Shown: positions 1-7,991 of the stretch, one piece after another | Layout: each line of letters begins with the position of its first letter | Numbering within the stretch: position 1 is the first letter of the stretch | Origin: Streptomyces sp. TG1A-8 | Lineage (GTDB): Bacteria; Actinomycetota; Actinomycetes; Streptomycetales; Streptomycetaceae | Length of the DNA: 64,000 nt | Assembly: GCF_030499535.1 (NCBI RefSeq) | Contig: NZ_JASTLB010000001.1 | Location: 3,968,001-4,032,000 of the forward strand | Reading direction: 5' to 3' | Translations under genes and position numbers: made by a program | The notes under the pieces: generated by a model | Database searches by the model: none | Told to the model about the DNA's origin: nothing | What the model saw: only the letters and a program-made list of their open reading frames with translations

Positions 1-297
1 GGCTGCTACCGCGGCCAGGAGACGGTGGCCCGCGTACAGAACCTCGGCAAGCCGCCCCGGCGCCTGGTCTTCCTGCACCTGGACGGCAGCGAGGTGCACC
101 TGCCGGCGCCCGGCACCGGGATCCGCCTCGCGGACGAGGGGCCCGACGGCCGCAAGGTCGGCTTCGTCACCACCTCCGCCCGCCACCACGAACTGGGCCC
201 GGTCGCCCTCGCCCTGGTCAAGCGCAACGTCCCGGTGGACGCCCGTCTGATGGCGGGCGACACGGCGGCGGCCCAGGAGACCGTGGTCGAGGTCTAG
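1..297 (+). CDS. ygfZ: YgfZ/GcvT-type folate-binding protein, C-terminal part
   Basis: This is the 3' end of a gene that begins before the window; 98 codons remain. It opens with GCYRGQE, which matches the family signature K-G-C-Y-x-G-Q-E of YgfZ proteins, the tetrahydrofolate-binding relatives of GcvT that help repair or assemble iron-sulphur enzymes. The remaining part fits the C-terminal barrel domain. It converges on dtd and the two genes share a hairpin terminator. The family call is firm; the role in Fe-S maintenance is taken from the family. Confidence 0.85.
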   Translation, partial: GCYRGQETVARVQNLGKPPRRLVFLHLDGSEVHLPAPGTGIRLADEGPDGRKVGFVTTSARHHELGPVALALVKRNVPVDARLMAGDTAAAQETVVEV

Positions 298-303
298 GAC
301 CCC

Positions 304-350
304 TCGTCCGGAGCGGGCCGGGCCCACAGGGCCCGGCCCGCTCCGGACGA
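304..350. terminator. Bidirectional hairpin terminator
   Basis: A perfect 22-bp inverted repeat (304-325 with 329-350) with a 3-nt loop sits between the two converging stop codons, so it can end transcription from both sides. There is no clear U-run, as is common in Streptomyces. Confidence 0.85.
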
Positions 351-356
351 AAGACC

Positions 357-782
357 CTAGACCTCGATGAGCACGGTGAACGGGCCGTCGTTGGTCAGGG
401 ACACCCGCATCTGCGCCCCGAACCGGCCCGTCGCCACCGTCGCGCCCAGCGCCCGCAGTTGGGCGACCACCTCGTCCACCAGCGGTTCGGCGACGTCGCC
501 GGGGGCGGCGGCGTTCCAGGTGGGGCGCCGGCCCTTGCGGGCGTCGCCGTAGAGGGTGAACTGGCTGATGACGAGCAGCGGCGCGTCGACGTCACTGCAC
601 GACCTCTCCTCGTGCAGCATCCGCACCGACCAGAGCTTGCGGGCCAGTTGGGCCGCCTTCTCCTTGGTGTCCCCGTGGGTCACCCCGACGAGGACGCACA
701 GTCCCTCGCCCTCGATCGCGCCCACCGTCTCGCCGTCCACGACGACACCGGCGCCGTCCACCCTCTGCACCACCGCACGCAT
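357..782 (-). CDS. dtd: D-aminoacyl-tRNA deacylase
   Basis: The protein is 141 aa when started at the ATG giving MRAVVQRV, the standard N-terminus of DTD enzymes; the open frame extends 17 codons further upstream without family similarity. It hydrolyses D-amino acids wrongly attached to tRNA (and Gly from tRNA-Ala) in the cytoplasm. Visible family motifs are SQFTLYGD (the SQFTL active-site strand) and the C-terminal SLTNDGPFT, equivalent to the cross-subunit N-x-G-P-x-T motif. Length and motifs match the family closely. It stands alone on the minus strand. Confidence 0.93.
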   Translation of the reverse strand: MRAVVQRVDGAGVVVDGETVGAIEGEGLCVLVGVTHGDTKEKAAQLARKLWSVRMLHEERSCSDVDAPLLVISQFTLYGDARKGRRPTWNAAAPGDVAEPLVDEVVAQLRALGATVATGRFGAQMRVSLTNDGPFTVLIEV

Positions 783-943
783 GCGGACCATCATGCCGCG
801 CGCCCCGCACCCCCTCGCGGCCGGCCCGTTCATTCATGCTTAACCCCCCATCCGGGGTTGTTCAGGGGCACTCGGTCACATAGCGGCCAGCCGGGGTGGC
901 ACGATGCTTCCCACACGCCGGTCGAGGGGACGGTCACCACCAC

Positions 944-1534
944 ATGAGCACACCGAGTACCCGGCGGCCGGGCACGCACCGGCCGCCCGCGCAGCGCGGC
1001 GACGGTCCGTGCGGACCGCCGCCGGCCGCGGAACCGGCCGCGTACGCCCTGACTCCGCTGAGCCTGCCCGAACTGCGGGTCCTGCGCCGCGACGCCCAGC
1101 GCGACGAGGCCGACCTCAGCTACGTGCGGCGGCTGCTGCAGGGCCGGATCGACATCCTGCGCGCGGAACTGGCCCGGCGCGGCCGGGCGCCCGTGCCGGC
1201 GCCGGCCGACGCCTCCGTGGTGGACCGGCTGCCGGAGATCCTCACCGACGCCCCGGCCCGCCACCGCTCCTCGGCCCGCCACGTCACCCTCGGCACCCCG
1301 CACAGCGAGGAGTACCGGCGCCTGGCCGCCGAGATGCTCGCCGAGGTGGAGCTGTCGGACCTGCAGGCCCGTACCGACCTGGAACTGAGCACCGCGATGG
1401 GCCGCCTGGTCCGCTACGAGCAGGAGGTCTCCGGGCGCCGCCAGCGCCTGCAGCGCACCGCCGACGACTGCAGCGGCGAGATCGCGCGCCGCTACCGGGT
1501 GGGCGAGGCGCAGGTGGACGACCTGCTCCTGTGA
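944..1534 (+). CDS. rsiG: RsiG, c-di-GMP-dependent anti-sigma factor for WhiG
   Basis: The protein is 196 aa from the ATG at 944, with a purine-rich GAGGGGA upstream at a slightly long spacing. It contains two exact copies of the RsiG signature E(X)3S(X)2R(X)3Q(X)3D: E55, S59, R62, Q66, D70 and E159, S163, R166, Q170, D174. In Streptomyces RsiG these helical repeats bind a c-di-GMP dimer and then hold the sporulation sigma factor WhiG inactive. The rest is low-complexity Pro/Arg-rich N-terminus plus a predicted antiparallel coiled coil. WhiG itself is not in this window. The identification rests on the motif, which is highly specific. Another c-di-GMP protein, CdgB, lies at 51.7 kb. Confidence 0.92.
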   Translation: MSTPSTRRPGTHRPPAQRGDGPCGPPPAAEPAAYALTPLSLPELRVLRRDAQRDEADLSYVRRLLQGRIDILRAELARRGRAPVPAPADASVVDRLPEILTDAPARHRSSARHVTLGTPHSEEYRRLAAEMLAEVELSDLQARTDLELSTAMGRLVRYEQEVSGRRQRLQRTADDCSGEIARRYRVGEAQVDDLLL

Positions 1535-1605
1535 CGTCCCCGTGGGCGCGGCCGGCGGGGAAAACGACGCGACACGCCGTTCGGGGCGCGCCTACGGTAG
1601 CCCTC

Positions 1606-2844
1606 ATGAGCGACGTGCGCACCGTCGGCGAGGCCGACTTCGAGGACTGGCTGCGTGCCGTGAACACCGGCTTCCTGCAGGCGTCCGGGCCGACCCCGGA
1701 CCAGGTGGAGGCCCACCGGCGGCAGTGCGCCCCCACGCGGATGCTCGGTGTCTTCGACGGCGGCCGGTGCGTGGCGACCTTCCGCTCCTTCGCCCAGGAA
1801 CTCACCGCCGTGGGCGGCGCGCCCGTCCCCGCGAACGCCGTCAGCAACGTGACGGTCAGCCCCACCCACCGCCGCCGCGGTCTGCTCGGCCGGATGATGG
1901 ACCGGGACCTCGCCGCGGCCAGGGAGCGCGGTGACGTCGTCGCCACCCTGATCGCCGCCGAGTACCCGATCTACGGCCGCTACGGCTTCGGCCCGGCGAC
2001 CCGGTCGGTCGAGTGGACCGTCGACGTCCTGCGCAGCGGCCTCGACCTGCGCCGGCCCGGCCCCGGGGACGGCGGCCGGATCGACCTGGTGGACGGCGCG
2101 GACGTCCGCGCGCTCGGTCCCGGGCTGCACGAGCGCTTCCGCCGTGGCCGGCCCGGCGCGGTCGACCGCAGCGAGCTGTGGTGGGAGGCGGCCACCGGCG
2201 CCGTCCGCTTCGCCGCGGACTGGACCGAGCCGTTCCACGCGGTCTACCGCTCCGCCCGCGGGGAGGTGGAGGGCCTGGTGTCGTACCGGCCGGAGAGGAA
2301 CTGGCGCGGCAACCAGCCGGACGGCACCGCCGTCGTGCACTGGCTGCTCGCGGTGACCCCGCAGGCCGAGCGCGGCCTGTGGCGTTACCTGTGCTCGATC
2401 GACTGGATCACGCACGTCAGGAGCGGCCGGCGCGGTCCCGACGACCTGCTGCCCCACTTCCTGCCCAACCCGCGCGCGGCCCGCGTCACCGAGTCCACGG
2501 ACTGGCTGTGGGTGCGCGTCCTGGACGTCGTGCGGGCCCTGGAGGCGCGGACGTACGAGGGGGCCGGCACGCTGGTGCTGGACGTCGTGGACGAGGCGGG
2601 CCCGGCCCGGGGGCGCTTCCGGCTGGAGGCCTCGCCGGACGGCGCGTCCTGCACGCCGGCCGGCGGGGCGCCGGCCGATCTCACCGTGCCGGTGGCGGAG
2701 TTGGCCCGGGTCTGGCTCGGCGACGAGTCACTGGTCCGGTTGATCGCACTGGGACGCGTGCGGGAGGAACGCGAGGGCGCCGCCCGCCGGGCCGACACCC
2801 TGTTCCGCATGTCCGGGCGGCCCTGGTGCCCGGACCTCTTCTGA
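1606..2844 (+). CDS. Eis-type GNAT N-acetyltransferase with SCP2-like C-terminal domain
   Basis: At 412 aa it has the size and architecture of the Eis family: an N-terminal GNAT domain, a second degenerate GNAT-like domain and a C-terminal SCP2/sterol-carrier-like fold. The acetyl-CoA binding segment reads [15 protein letters not shown], and the following YGRYGFG region carries the conserved Tyr used as general acid. The chain ends in Phe, whose carboxylate acts as catalytic base in Mycobacterium Eis. Substrates of Streptomyces members are unknown; aminoglycoside or lysine acetylation is only a family possibility. A TACGGT hexamer (1593-1598) lies 7 nt before the ATG and there is no ribosome site, so the mRNA may be leaderless. 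Confidence 0.85.
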   Translation: MSDVRTVGEADFEDWLRAVNTGFLQASGPTPDQVEAHRRQCAPTRMLGVFDGGRCVATFRSFAQELTAVGGAPVPANAVSNVTVSPTHRRRGLLGRMMDRDLAAARERGDVVATLIAAEYPIYGRYGFGPATRSVEWTVDVLRSGLDLRRPGPGDGGRIDLVDGADVRALGPGLHERFRRGRPGAVDRSELWWEAATGAVRFAADWTEPFHAVYRSARGEVEGLVSYRPERNWRGNQPDGTAVVHWLLAVTPQAERGLWRYLCSIDWITHVRSGRRGPDDLLPHFLPNPRAARVTESTDWLWVRVLDVVRALEARTYEGAGTLVLDVVDEAGPARGRFRLEASPDGASCTPAGGAPADLTVPVAELARVWLGDESLVRLIALGRVREEREGAARRADTLFRMSGRPWCPDLF

Positions 2845-3175
2845 GGCCCCCGCCCGGCGGACGCGCACCCGGGGTCCGGCCGTCCCGCCCCCCGTCGCGG
2901 ACCGGTGGGTCCCCGTCTCGCGCCTCCTGCCAGGCGAGCGCGCGTGTCCCGCGGGGCGTCGAGGTCCGCCGCCGCTTCGGCCGGGCGCCGGGCGGCCGGG
3001 GCGGCTCCGCCGACCCGACGAGCCGGGGGGACGAACACCGGGGCCGCGGCCCCGGCGGCCGCCGGCCCTTCTCGGCGCCCCGGGGCCGGTCCGCCGGGGC
3101 GGGGAGCGGCGCGGATCGCGCCACTCCCGTCGCGGGGCGGTACGGCGCCCGCTCCCGCGCACAGGGTGCACACCC
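2845..3175. other. GC-rich intergenic stretch without a recognisable gene
   Basis: About 330 bp of very GC-rich sequence lie between the acetyltransferase stop and the MFS start. No frame shows convincing codon bias or family similarity. Short G/C inverted repeats could form hairpins, but none stands out as a clean terminator. Confidence 0.5.
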
Positions 3176-4457
3176 GTGACGCTCCCCTCGCCCCCCTCGG
3201 CCTCCCCCGGGTCCTCTTCGCGCCCCTCGGCACAGGTACCGCTGTGGCGCGAGCGGCGGTTCGTGCTGCTCGCCGGTGCGCGGGTCGTCTCCGTGCCGGG
3301 CAACGGCTTCGCACGGGTCGCGCTCGCGTTCGCGGTGCTCGCCCTGCCCGGCGCGGGCCCGGGACGGCTGTCGCTGGTGGTGGCCTGCCAGGCGCTGCCG
3401 CAGCTGGTGTTCGTCCTGGCGGGCGGTGTGGTCGCGGACCGGATGTCGCGTTCGGGGCTGATGGTCCTGGCCGACGTGCTGGGGGCCGGGGCCTACGGGG
3501 GCCTGGCCGCCATGGTGCTGACCGGTCGCGCCCCGGTGGCGGCCGTGTGCCTGCTGGCGGTGGTGGCCGGAACGGCGACGGCCCTGTTCGCCCCGGCGAT
3601 GGACGGCCTCGTGCCGCTGGTGGTGCCGGCGCGGCGCCTGCAGCAGGCCAACGGGCTGCTGCGGATGGGCACCAACGGCTCCCTGCTGCTGGGCCTGGCG
3701 CTGTCCGGCGTGACCGTGGCGTGGGTGGGGGCCGGCTGGGCGCTCGCCCTGAACGCGGCCTCCTTCGTGGTCAGCGCCGCGCTGACCGCCCGGCTGCGGG
3801 TGGCCGCGCCGCCGCGCGGGAGGGCGTCGGGGTGGGCCGACCTGCGGGAGGGGTGGCACGAGTTCGCGTCCCGGCAGTGGCTGTGGGCCGTGGTCGCCCA
3901 GTACGCGGTCGTCGTCGCCGTGCTCAACGCCGGCGCCGGGGTCCTGGGCCCGCTGACCGCCGAGCAGCACCTCGGCGGGGCGCGCGTGGTCGGTCGTCGC
4001 GGCCGCGCAGGCCGTGGGGACGGTCGCCGGCGCGGGACTCGCCGCCCGGGTGCGGGTGGGCCGTCCGGTCCTGGTGGCCGTGGTGTGCACGTTCCCGGCC
4101 GCCGTGCCGCTCGCCCTGCTCGGCGCGCGGGCCCCCCTGTGGCTGATCGCCGCGGCCATGTTCGGGGCCGGTGTCGCGAGCGACGTCTTCGGCGTGCTGT
4201 GGGCCACCACCGTCCAGCGGGAGATCCCGGAGCAGGTCCTGTCCCGCGTCAGTTCCTACGACTGGTTCGGCTCCCTGGCCCTCGCCCCGCTCGGCCTGCT
4301 CCTCGCCGGCCCCGTCGCCGCCGCCGTCGGCACCGGCCGGGCCCTGGCCGGCTGCGCGGCCCTGGTCGTGCTGGCCACCTCCGCGGCCCTCCTCTCCCCG
4401 CAGGTGCGCGCACTGCGCGGCGGCACGGAGCCGCCCTCCGGCGCGACGGCCCCCTGA
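3176..4457 (+). pseudogene. MFS transporter with an apparent frameshift
   Basis: The N-terminal two thirds of a 12-helix major facilitator protein are read from the GTG at 3176 (PLWRERRFVLLAGARVVS, then helices and the loop DRMSRSG). The reading continues to about residue 268 (TAEQHLGGAR). The remaining helices are in another frame, resuming near 3984 as AWSVVAAAQAVGTVAG and ending at 4457. The break lies in the run gcgcgcg at 3980-3986; restoring one GC dinucleotide gives a continuous protein of about 427 aa. Either the gene is inactivated or the sequence has an indel error. The family resembles macrolide/multidrug exporters of the MFS_3 type. Substrate unknown. Confidence 0.8.
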
Positions 4458-4502
4458 CCGTTTGGGCGCCCGCCTCCGGCGGCCCCGTGACACGGCACAC
4501 TT

Positions 4503-4522
4503 TTGCAAGCGGGTGCTTGCAA
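4503..4522. promoter_or_regulatory. Palindromic operator in the XRE gene promoter
   Basis: A perfect 8-bp inverted repeat TTGCAAGC/GCTTGCAA is separated by GGGT and lies 30-49 bp before the XRE start codon. The left arm contains TTGCAA, which could be a -35 with TTAGCG at 4526-4531 as -10 (17-bp spacing). This suggests that the encoded regulator binds here and controls itself. The site is seen; its use is inferred. Confidence 0.6.
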
Positions 4523-4551
4523 TTGTTAGCGAGGGTGGGCATGGTGGAGGC

Positions 4552-5037
4552 ATGGCATCGCTCAACGTCGGCAACCTCGGTGAGTACCTGCGCGAACAGC
4601 GGCGCAACGCCCAGCTGTCGCTGCGGCAGCTCGCCGACGCCGCCGGGGTGTCCAATCCGTACCTGAGCCAGATCGAGCGCGGGCTGCGCAAGCCGAGCGC
4701 GGAGGTGCTCCAGCAGGTCGCCAGGGCGCTGCGCATCTCCGCCGAGACGCTGTACGTCCGCGCCGGCATCCTCGACGCCGAACGCGACCGGGACGAGGTG
4801 GAGGCGCGCGCCGTCATCCTCGCCGACCCCACGCTCAACGAGCGGCAGAAGCAGGTGCTGCTCCAGATCTACGAGTCCTTCCGCAAGGAGAACGGGTTCG
4901 GCGCCGGCGAAACGGCCCCGCAGGACGGGGACGCCGGAGCGGGCCCCGGGGACACCGGGGACCCGAGCGACACAGCCGTACGACACACCCGCACGCCCGG
5001 CGGCAGTGCCGCCGGTCCGCGGCGGACGACCGGGTAG
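4552..5037 (+). CDS. XRE-family helix-turn-helix regulator
   Basis: The protein is 161 aa. Residues 8-65 form a Cro/CI-type helix-turn-helix (EYLREQRRNAQLSLRQLA, then AGVSNPYLSQIERGLRKPS). A helical middle part follows (ILDAERDRDEVEARAVILAD), then a disordered acidic, Gly-rich tail. The N-terminal half is strongly conserved in Streptomyces as a small autoregulated-looking factor; no physiological function is known to me. The chosen ATG gives a full HTH; the SD-like GGTGGAGG is very close to it, so a short or leaderless transcript is possible. The HbhA-like gene follows 78 bp downstream and is the obvious candidate target besides itself. Confidence 0.85.
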   Translation: MASLNVGNLGEYLREQRRNAQLSLRQLADAAGVSNPYLSQIERGLRKPSAEVLQQVARALRISAETLYVRAGILDAERDRDEVEARAVILADPTLNERQKQVLLQIYESFRKENGFGAGETAPQDGDAGAGPGDTGDPSDTAVRHTRTPGGSAAGPRRTTG

Positions 5038-5115
5038 GCCGGACCAGGGCCCCGGCCGCGCCACCGCGGACCACACGAACCCTCAGCCGAACGCGAATCC
5101 GGGAGGACCATCACC

Positions 5116-5787
5116 ATGGCCATCACCGACGACCTGCGCAAGACCCTCAGCGATCCGACTCCGCTCTACTTCGCCGCCGGCACCGCCGACCTCGCGCTCC
5201 GGAAGGCCAGGAAGGTGCCCGCACTGGTCGAGCAGCTGCGCGCGGAGGCCCCGGCCCGCATCGAGGCCGTGCGCAACACCGACCCGAAGGCCGTGCAGGA
5301 GCGCGCCGCCGCCCGGGCCAAGGAGGCGCAGGAGACCCTGCAGAGCAAGGTGGGCGGGTTCATCGGCTCCTTCGACGTCGACCTGAAGAAGCTGGGCGAG
5401 ACCGCCCAGGACCTCGCCCTGCGCGGGGTCGGCGTCGCCGCCGAGTGCGCCGTCAGGGCCCGCGAGACCTACGAGAAGCTCGCCGAGCAGGGCGAGCAGG
5501 CCGTGAAGACCTGGCGCGGCGAGGCCGCCGAGGAGATCGAGGAACTGGCGATCGTCGTCGAGGGCAGCCCCGAGCCGGCCGGGACCACGTCCGGACCGGC
5601 CGGTGACAAGCCCGGCCCGGTCGAGGTCAAGGAGGAGCCGAAGCCCGCCGAGGCCGAGGCCGGGCCCACCGGGACCACGTCCGGTCAGGCCGGGTCCGGC
5701 GAGGCGGGCAAGCCCGCGGCGAAGAAGGCCCCGGCCCCCCGCAGGACGACCGCCACCCCGAAGAAGGCGACCCCGCCGACCCCGTGA
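5116..5787 (+). CDS. HbhA-like helical protein with Lys/Pro/Ala-rich tail
   Basis: The protein is 223 aa with a good ribosome site (GGGAGGA, 8 nt before ATG). Residues 1-145 are almost wholly helical with heptad-like charge patterns, as in mycobacterial heparin-binding haemagglutinin. Residues 150-223 are Pro/Ala/Glu/Gly-rich and end in a basic stretch with KKAPAPRR and TPKKATPP. The phrase GTTSG occurs twice in the tail, suggesting internal duplication. There is no signal peptide. In mycobacteria HbhA is surface-exposed and binds sulphated sugars through such a tail; in Streptomyces the role is unknown. It follows the XRE regulator on the same strand and could be co-transcribed. Confidence 0.75.
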   Translation: MAITDDLRKTLSDPTPLYFAAGTADLALRKARKVPALVEQLRAEAPARIEAVRNTDPKAVQERAAARAKEAQETLQSKVGGFIGSFDVDLKKLGETAQDLALRGVGVAAECAVRARETYEKLAEQGEQAVKTWRGEAAEEIEELAIVVEGSPEPAGTTSGPAGDKPGPVEVKEEPKPAEAEAGPTGTTSGQAGSGEAGKPAAKKAPAPRRTTATPKKATPPTP

Positions 5788-5807
5788 CGACCGGCGGCGA
5801 GGTGCGG

Positions 5808-5840
5808 ACGGGCCGGGCACCCCGGGGGTGCCCGGCCCGT
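5808..5840 (+). terminator. Hairpin terminator after the HbhA-like gene
   Basis: A 15-bp perfect stem (5808-5822 with 5826-5840) with a 3-nt loop is followed by TCTG. It separates the HbhA-like gene from the DUF2516 gene. Confidence 0.75.
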
Positions 5841-5893
5841 TCTGCGGGTACGGTGACCGCGTACGGATCGGGAGACGACGGGCGGTGGGCGGC

Positions 5894-6238
5894 ATGCTGA
5901 TGTTGGGCTTCGCGGGGTTCATGGGGATCTTGAAGATCGTCCTGATGGCCCTCGCCGCGTTCGGGCTCTTCGACGCCGCCTTCCGGCGCGAGGACGCCTT
6001 CCGCGCGGCGGACAAGCAGAACAAGGTGTTCTGGCTGATCATCCTCGGCATCGCGCTCGTGGTCAGCTACCTGTTCTCGATCCTGTCCATCCTGCCCATC
6101 GCCGGTGTGATCGCGAGCATCGTCTACCTCGTCGACGTGCGCCCCGCGCTCAAGGGGGTCTCCGGGGGCAGCGGCTGGGGCCGCCGCCGCGGGAGCAGCA
6201 GCGACGGACCCTACGGGCCGTACAACGGCGGGCGCTGA
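5894..6238 (+). CDS. DUF2516 small membrane protein
   Basis: The protein is 114 aa with three predicted membrane segments (about residues 2-24, 45-65 and 67-85) separated by the charged loop FRREDAFRAADKQNKVF. It ends in a Gly/Arg/Tyr-rich tail containing DGPYGPYNGG. This pattern fits DUF2516, a family found throughout actinobacteria and without known function. ATG at 5894 is preferred because it begins the first hydrophobic helix; a second ATG lies two codons later. It converges on the PP2C gene. Confidence 0.85.
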   Translation: MLMLGFAGFMGILKIVLMALAAFGLFDAAFRREDAFRAADKQNKVFWLIILGIALVVSYLFSILSILPIAGVIASIVYLVDVRPALKGVSGGSGWGRRRGSSSDGPYGPYNGGR

Positions 6239-6273
6239 AGCCGGCGCCCCCGGACCGCTTCGGGCGGCGGGCG

Positions 6274-7593
6274 CTACGGCGCCCGGTCCAGCAGGACCAC
6301 CGCCACGTCGTCGGTCAGCTCGCCGCCGTTGAGGTCGCGGACCTCGTTCACCGCGGCCCGCAGCAGTTCCTCGCCACGCAGGCCCCCGGCCAGCTGCCGG
6401 CGGATCATCTCCACCATGCCCTCCTGGCCCAGGCGTTCCCCGCCCACCCCCACCCGGCCCTCGATCAGGCCGTCGGTGTAGAGCATCAGGCTCCACTCGG
6501 CACCCAGTTCCACCTGCATGCGCGGCCAGCGGGCACCGGGGAGCAGGCCCAGGGCCGGGCCGTTGTTGTCGTACGGCAGCAGCTTCGGCGGCCGGCCGGG
6601 GCCGGCGACCAGCGGGGACGGGTGGCCGGCCAGGCACAGGCCGGCGCGGCGGCCGTCCGGGGAGATGTCCACGGTGCACAGCGTCGCGAAGATCTCCTCG
6701 TCCGCGCGCTCGTGCTCCAGCACCTCCTGCAGGGTGCCGAGGAGGTCGTCGCCGCACAGGCCCGCCAGGGTCAGCGCGCGCCAGGCGATGCGCAGCTCCA
6801 CCCCGAGCGCGGCCTCGTCGGGGCCGTGGCCGCACACGTCGCCGATCATGGCGTGCACGGTGCCGTCGGGCGTGCGCACGCAGTCGTAGAAGTCGCCGCC
6901 GAGCAGGGCGCGGGAGCGGCCGGGGCGGTAGCGGGCGGCGAAGCGCAGCGCGGAGCCCTCCAGCAGGGGAGTGGGCAGCAGGCCCCGCTCCAGGCGCCGG
7001 TTCTCCTGCGCGCGCAGCCGGCCCTCGGCGAGCTTGCGCTCGGCGGTGTCGGAACGCTTGCGCTCGACGGCGTACCGGATGGCGCGGCTGAGCAGCCGGC
7101 CGTCCAGCTCGTCCCGCAGGAGGTAGTCCTGGGCACCGACGCGCACGGCCTCGGCGCCGCGCTCGGCGTCACCGGACCCGGTCAGCGCGAGCACGGCGTG
7201 CCGGGGCGCCAGCTCCAGCACGTGCTTGAGCACGGCGAGCTCGCCGGCGTCCGCGCCGTCCGCGTCGGCGGTGGCCCGGCCGGGTGCCGGGAGCGCGAGG
7301 TCCAGCAGGATGCAGTGGACGTCGTCCGTGAGCAGCCGCTCGGCCTCGGTGAGGTTGCGGGCGGTGCGGACGCGGATCGGCTTGCCGGAGGAGTCCAGCA
7401 TCTCGGGCACGATCGGCGAGCCGGCCGGGTCGTCCTCGATCAGCAGCAGGGTGAGCGCGGCGGTGTTCGCGCCGCCGGCGGTGGCGCCGCGGTGGTCCCC
7501 CTCCTCGAGGGGGCCGCCGGCTGCGGAGGCGGCCTGCGCCTGGTCACACTCCACGGCCGGGATCGCTCTCTGCCGCGGTACGGGCACGGGCAT
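6274..7593 (-). CDS. Response-regulator receiver fused to PP2C (SpoIIE/RsbU-type) phosphatase
   Basis: The protein is 439 aa from the ATG giving MPVPVPRQ, preceded by GGGAAGGAA. Residues ~48-165 are a CheY-like receiver domain: LLLIEDDP acidic pocket, LLDLALP phospho-Asp strand with an inserted loop, and LTGSGD. A linking helix (about 170-205) leads to a PP2C/SpoIIE phosphatase domain (about 210-439) with metal-binding motifs GGDFYD, MIGDVCGHG and ELTDDVAVV. Such proteins dephosphorylate anti-sigma-factor antagonists and thereby release alternative sigma factors. No partner kinase or antagonist is adjacent, so the pathway is unassigned. Its gene looks monocistronic. Confidence 0.9.
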   Translation of the reverse strand: MPVPVPRQRAIPAVECDQAQAASAAGGPLEEGDHRGATAGGANTAALTLLLIEDDPAGSPIVPEMLDSSGKPIRVRTARNLTEAERLLTDDVHCILLDLALPAPGRATADADGADAGELAVLKHVLELAPRHAVLALTGSGDAERGAEAVRVGAQDYLLRDELDGRLLSRAIRYAVERKRSDTAERKLAEGRLRAQENRRLERGLLPTPLLEGSALRFAARYRPGRSRALLGGDFYDCVRTPDGTVHAMIGDVCGHGPDEAALGVELRIAWRALTLAGLCGDDLLGTLQEVLEHERADEEIFATLCTVDISPDGRRAGLCLAGHPSPLVAGPGRPPKLLPYDNNGPALGLLPGARWPRMQVELGAEWSLMLYTDGLIEGRVGVGGERLGQEGMVEMIRRQLAGGLRGEELLRAAVNEVRDLNGGELTDDVAVVLLDRAP

Positions 7594-7991
7594 CGTCCTG
7601 GATTCCTTCCCTCCCCCGAGGGCACGGCGTGTCGAGGGGCCTCGACCCACCGACGGGTGACCATAGCGGTACTCGCCGCCCCGACGGAATGGTGTGAGGC
7701 GCGTCGCTCCCGCCCAGGCCACTGTCATATGCCGCGATTTCCGACGCAGTTGGACAGGGCGTCCGGACGGCGGGGATGACGAAGCTCACGTACCGCCCCG
7801 GTGCGGGCGGGGGTTGGGGTGCGGTGGGTCACAGGTCCGCGGTGCGCCCGGCCGGCGGCCGTCCGTCCGGCCCCCGGTCGGCCTCGCGGGGACCGGGGTG
7901 GGGGCCGTCACATGCCCCGGCCCGCCCGATCGGCCCGGTCCGGTCGGGCGGCCCGATCCCCCCCGATGGCCCGGCCCACCCACCCTCCGGC
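7594..7991. other. Intergenic region with a probable hairpin
   Basis: About 400 bp between two minus-strand genes. The right end holds G/C-rich inverted repeats, for instance CGCCCGA (7923-7929) with TCGGGCG (7944-7950), which probably terminate the NlpC/P60 transcript. The left end should contain the phosphatase promoter. I see no gene in it; short open frames on both strands lack family similarity. Confidence 0.45.

Noticed and set aside
904..2844. 646-codon open frame reading through rsiG into the acetyltransferase
   Set aside because: Its first 230 codons overlap rsiG out of frame and lack family similarity; the acetyltransferase starts at 1606.
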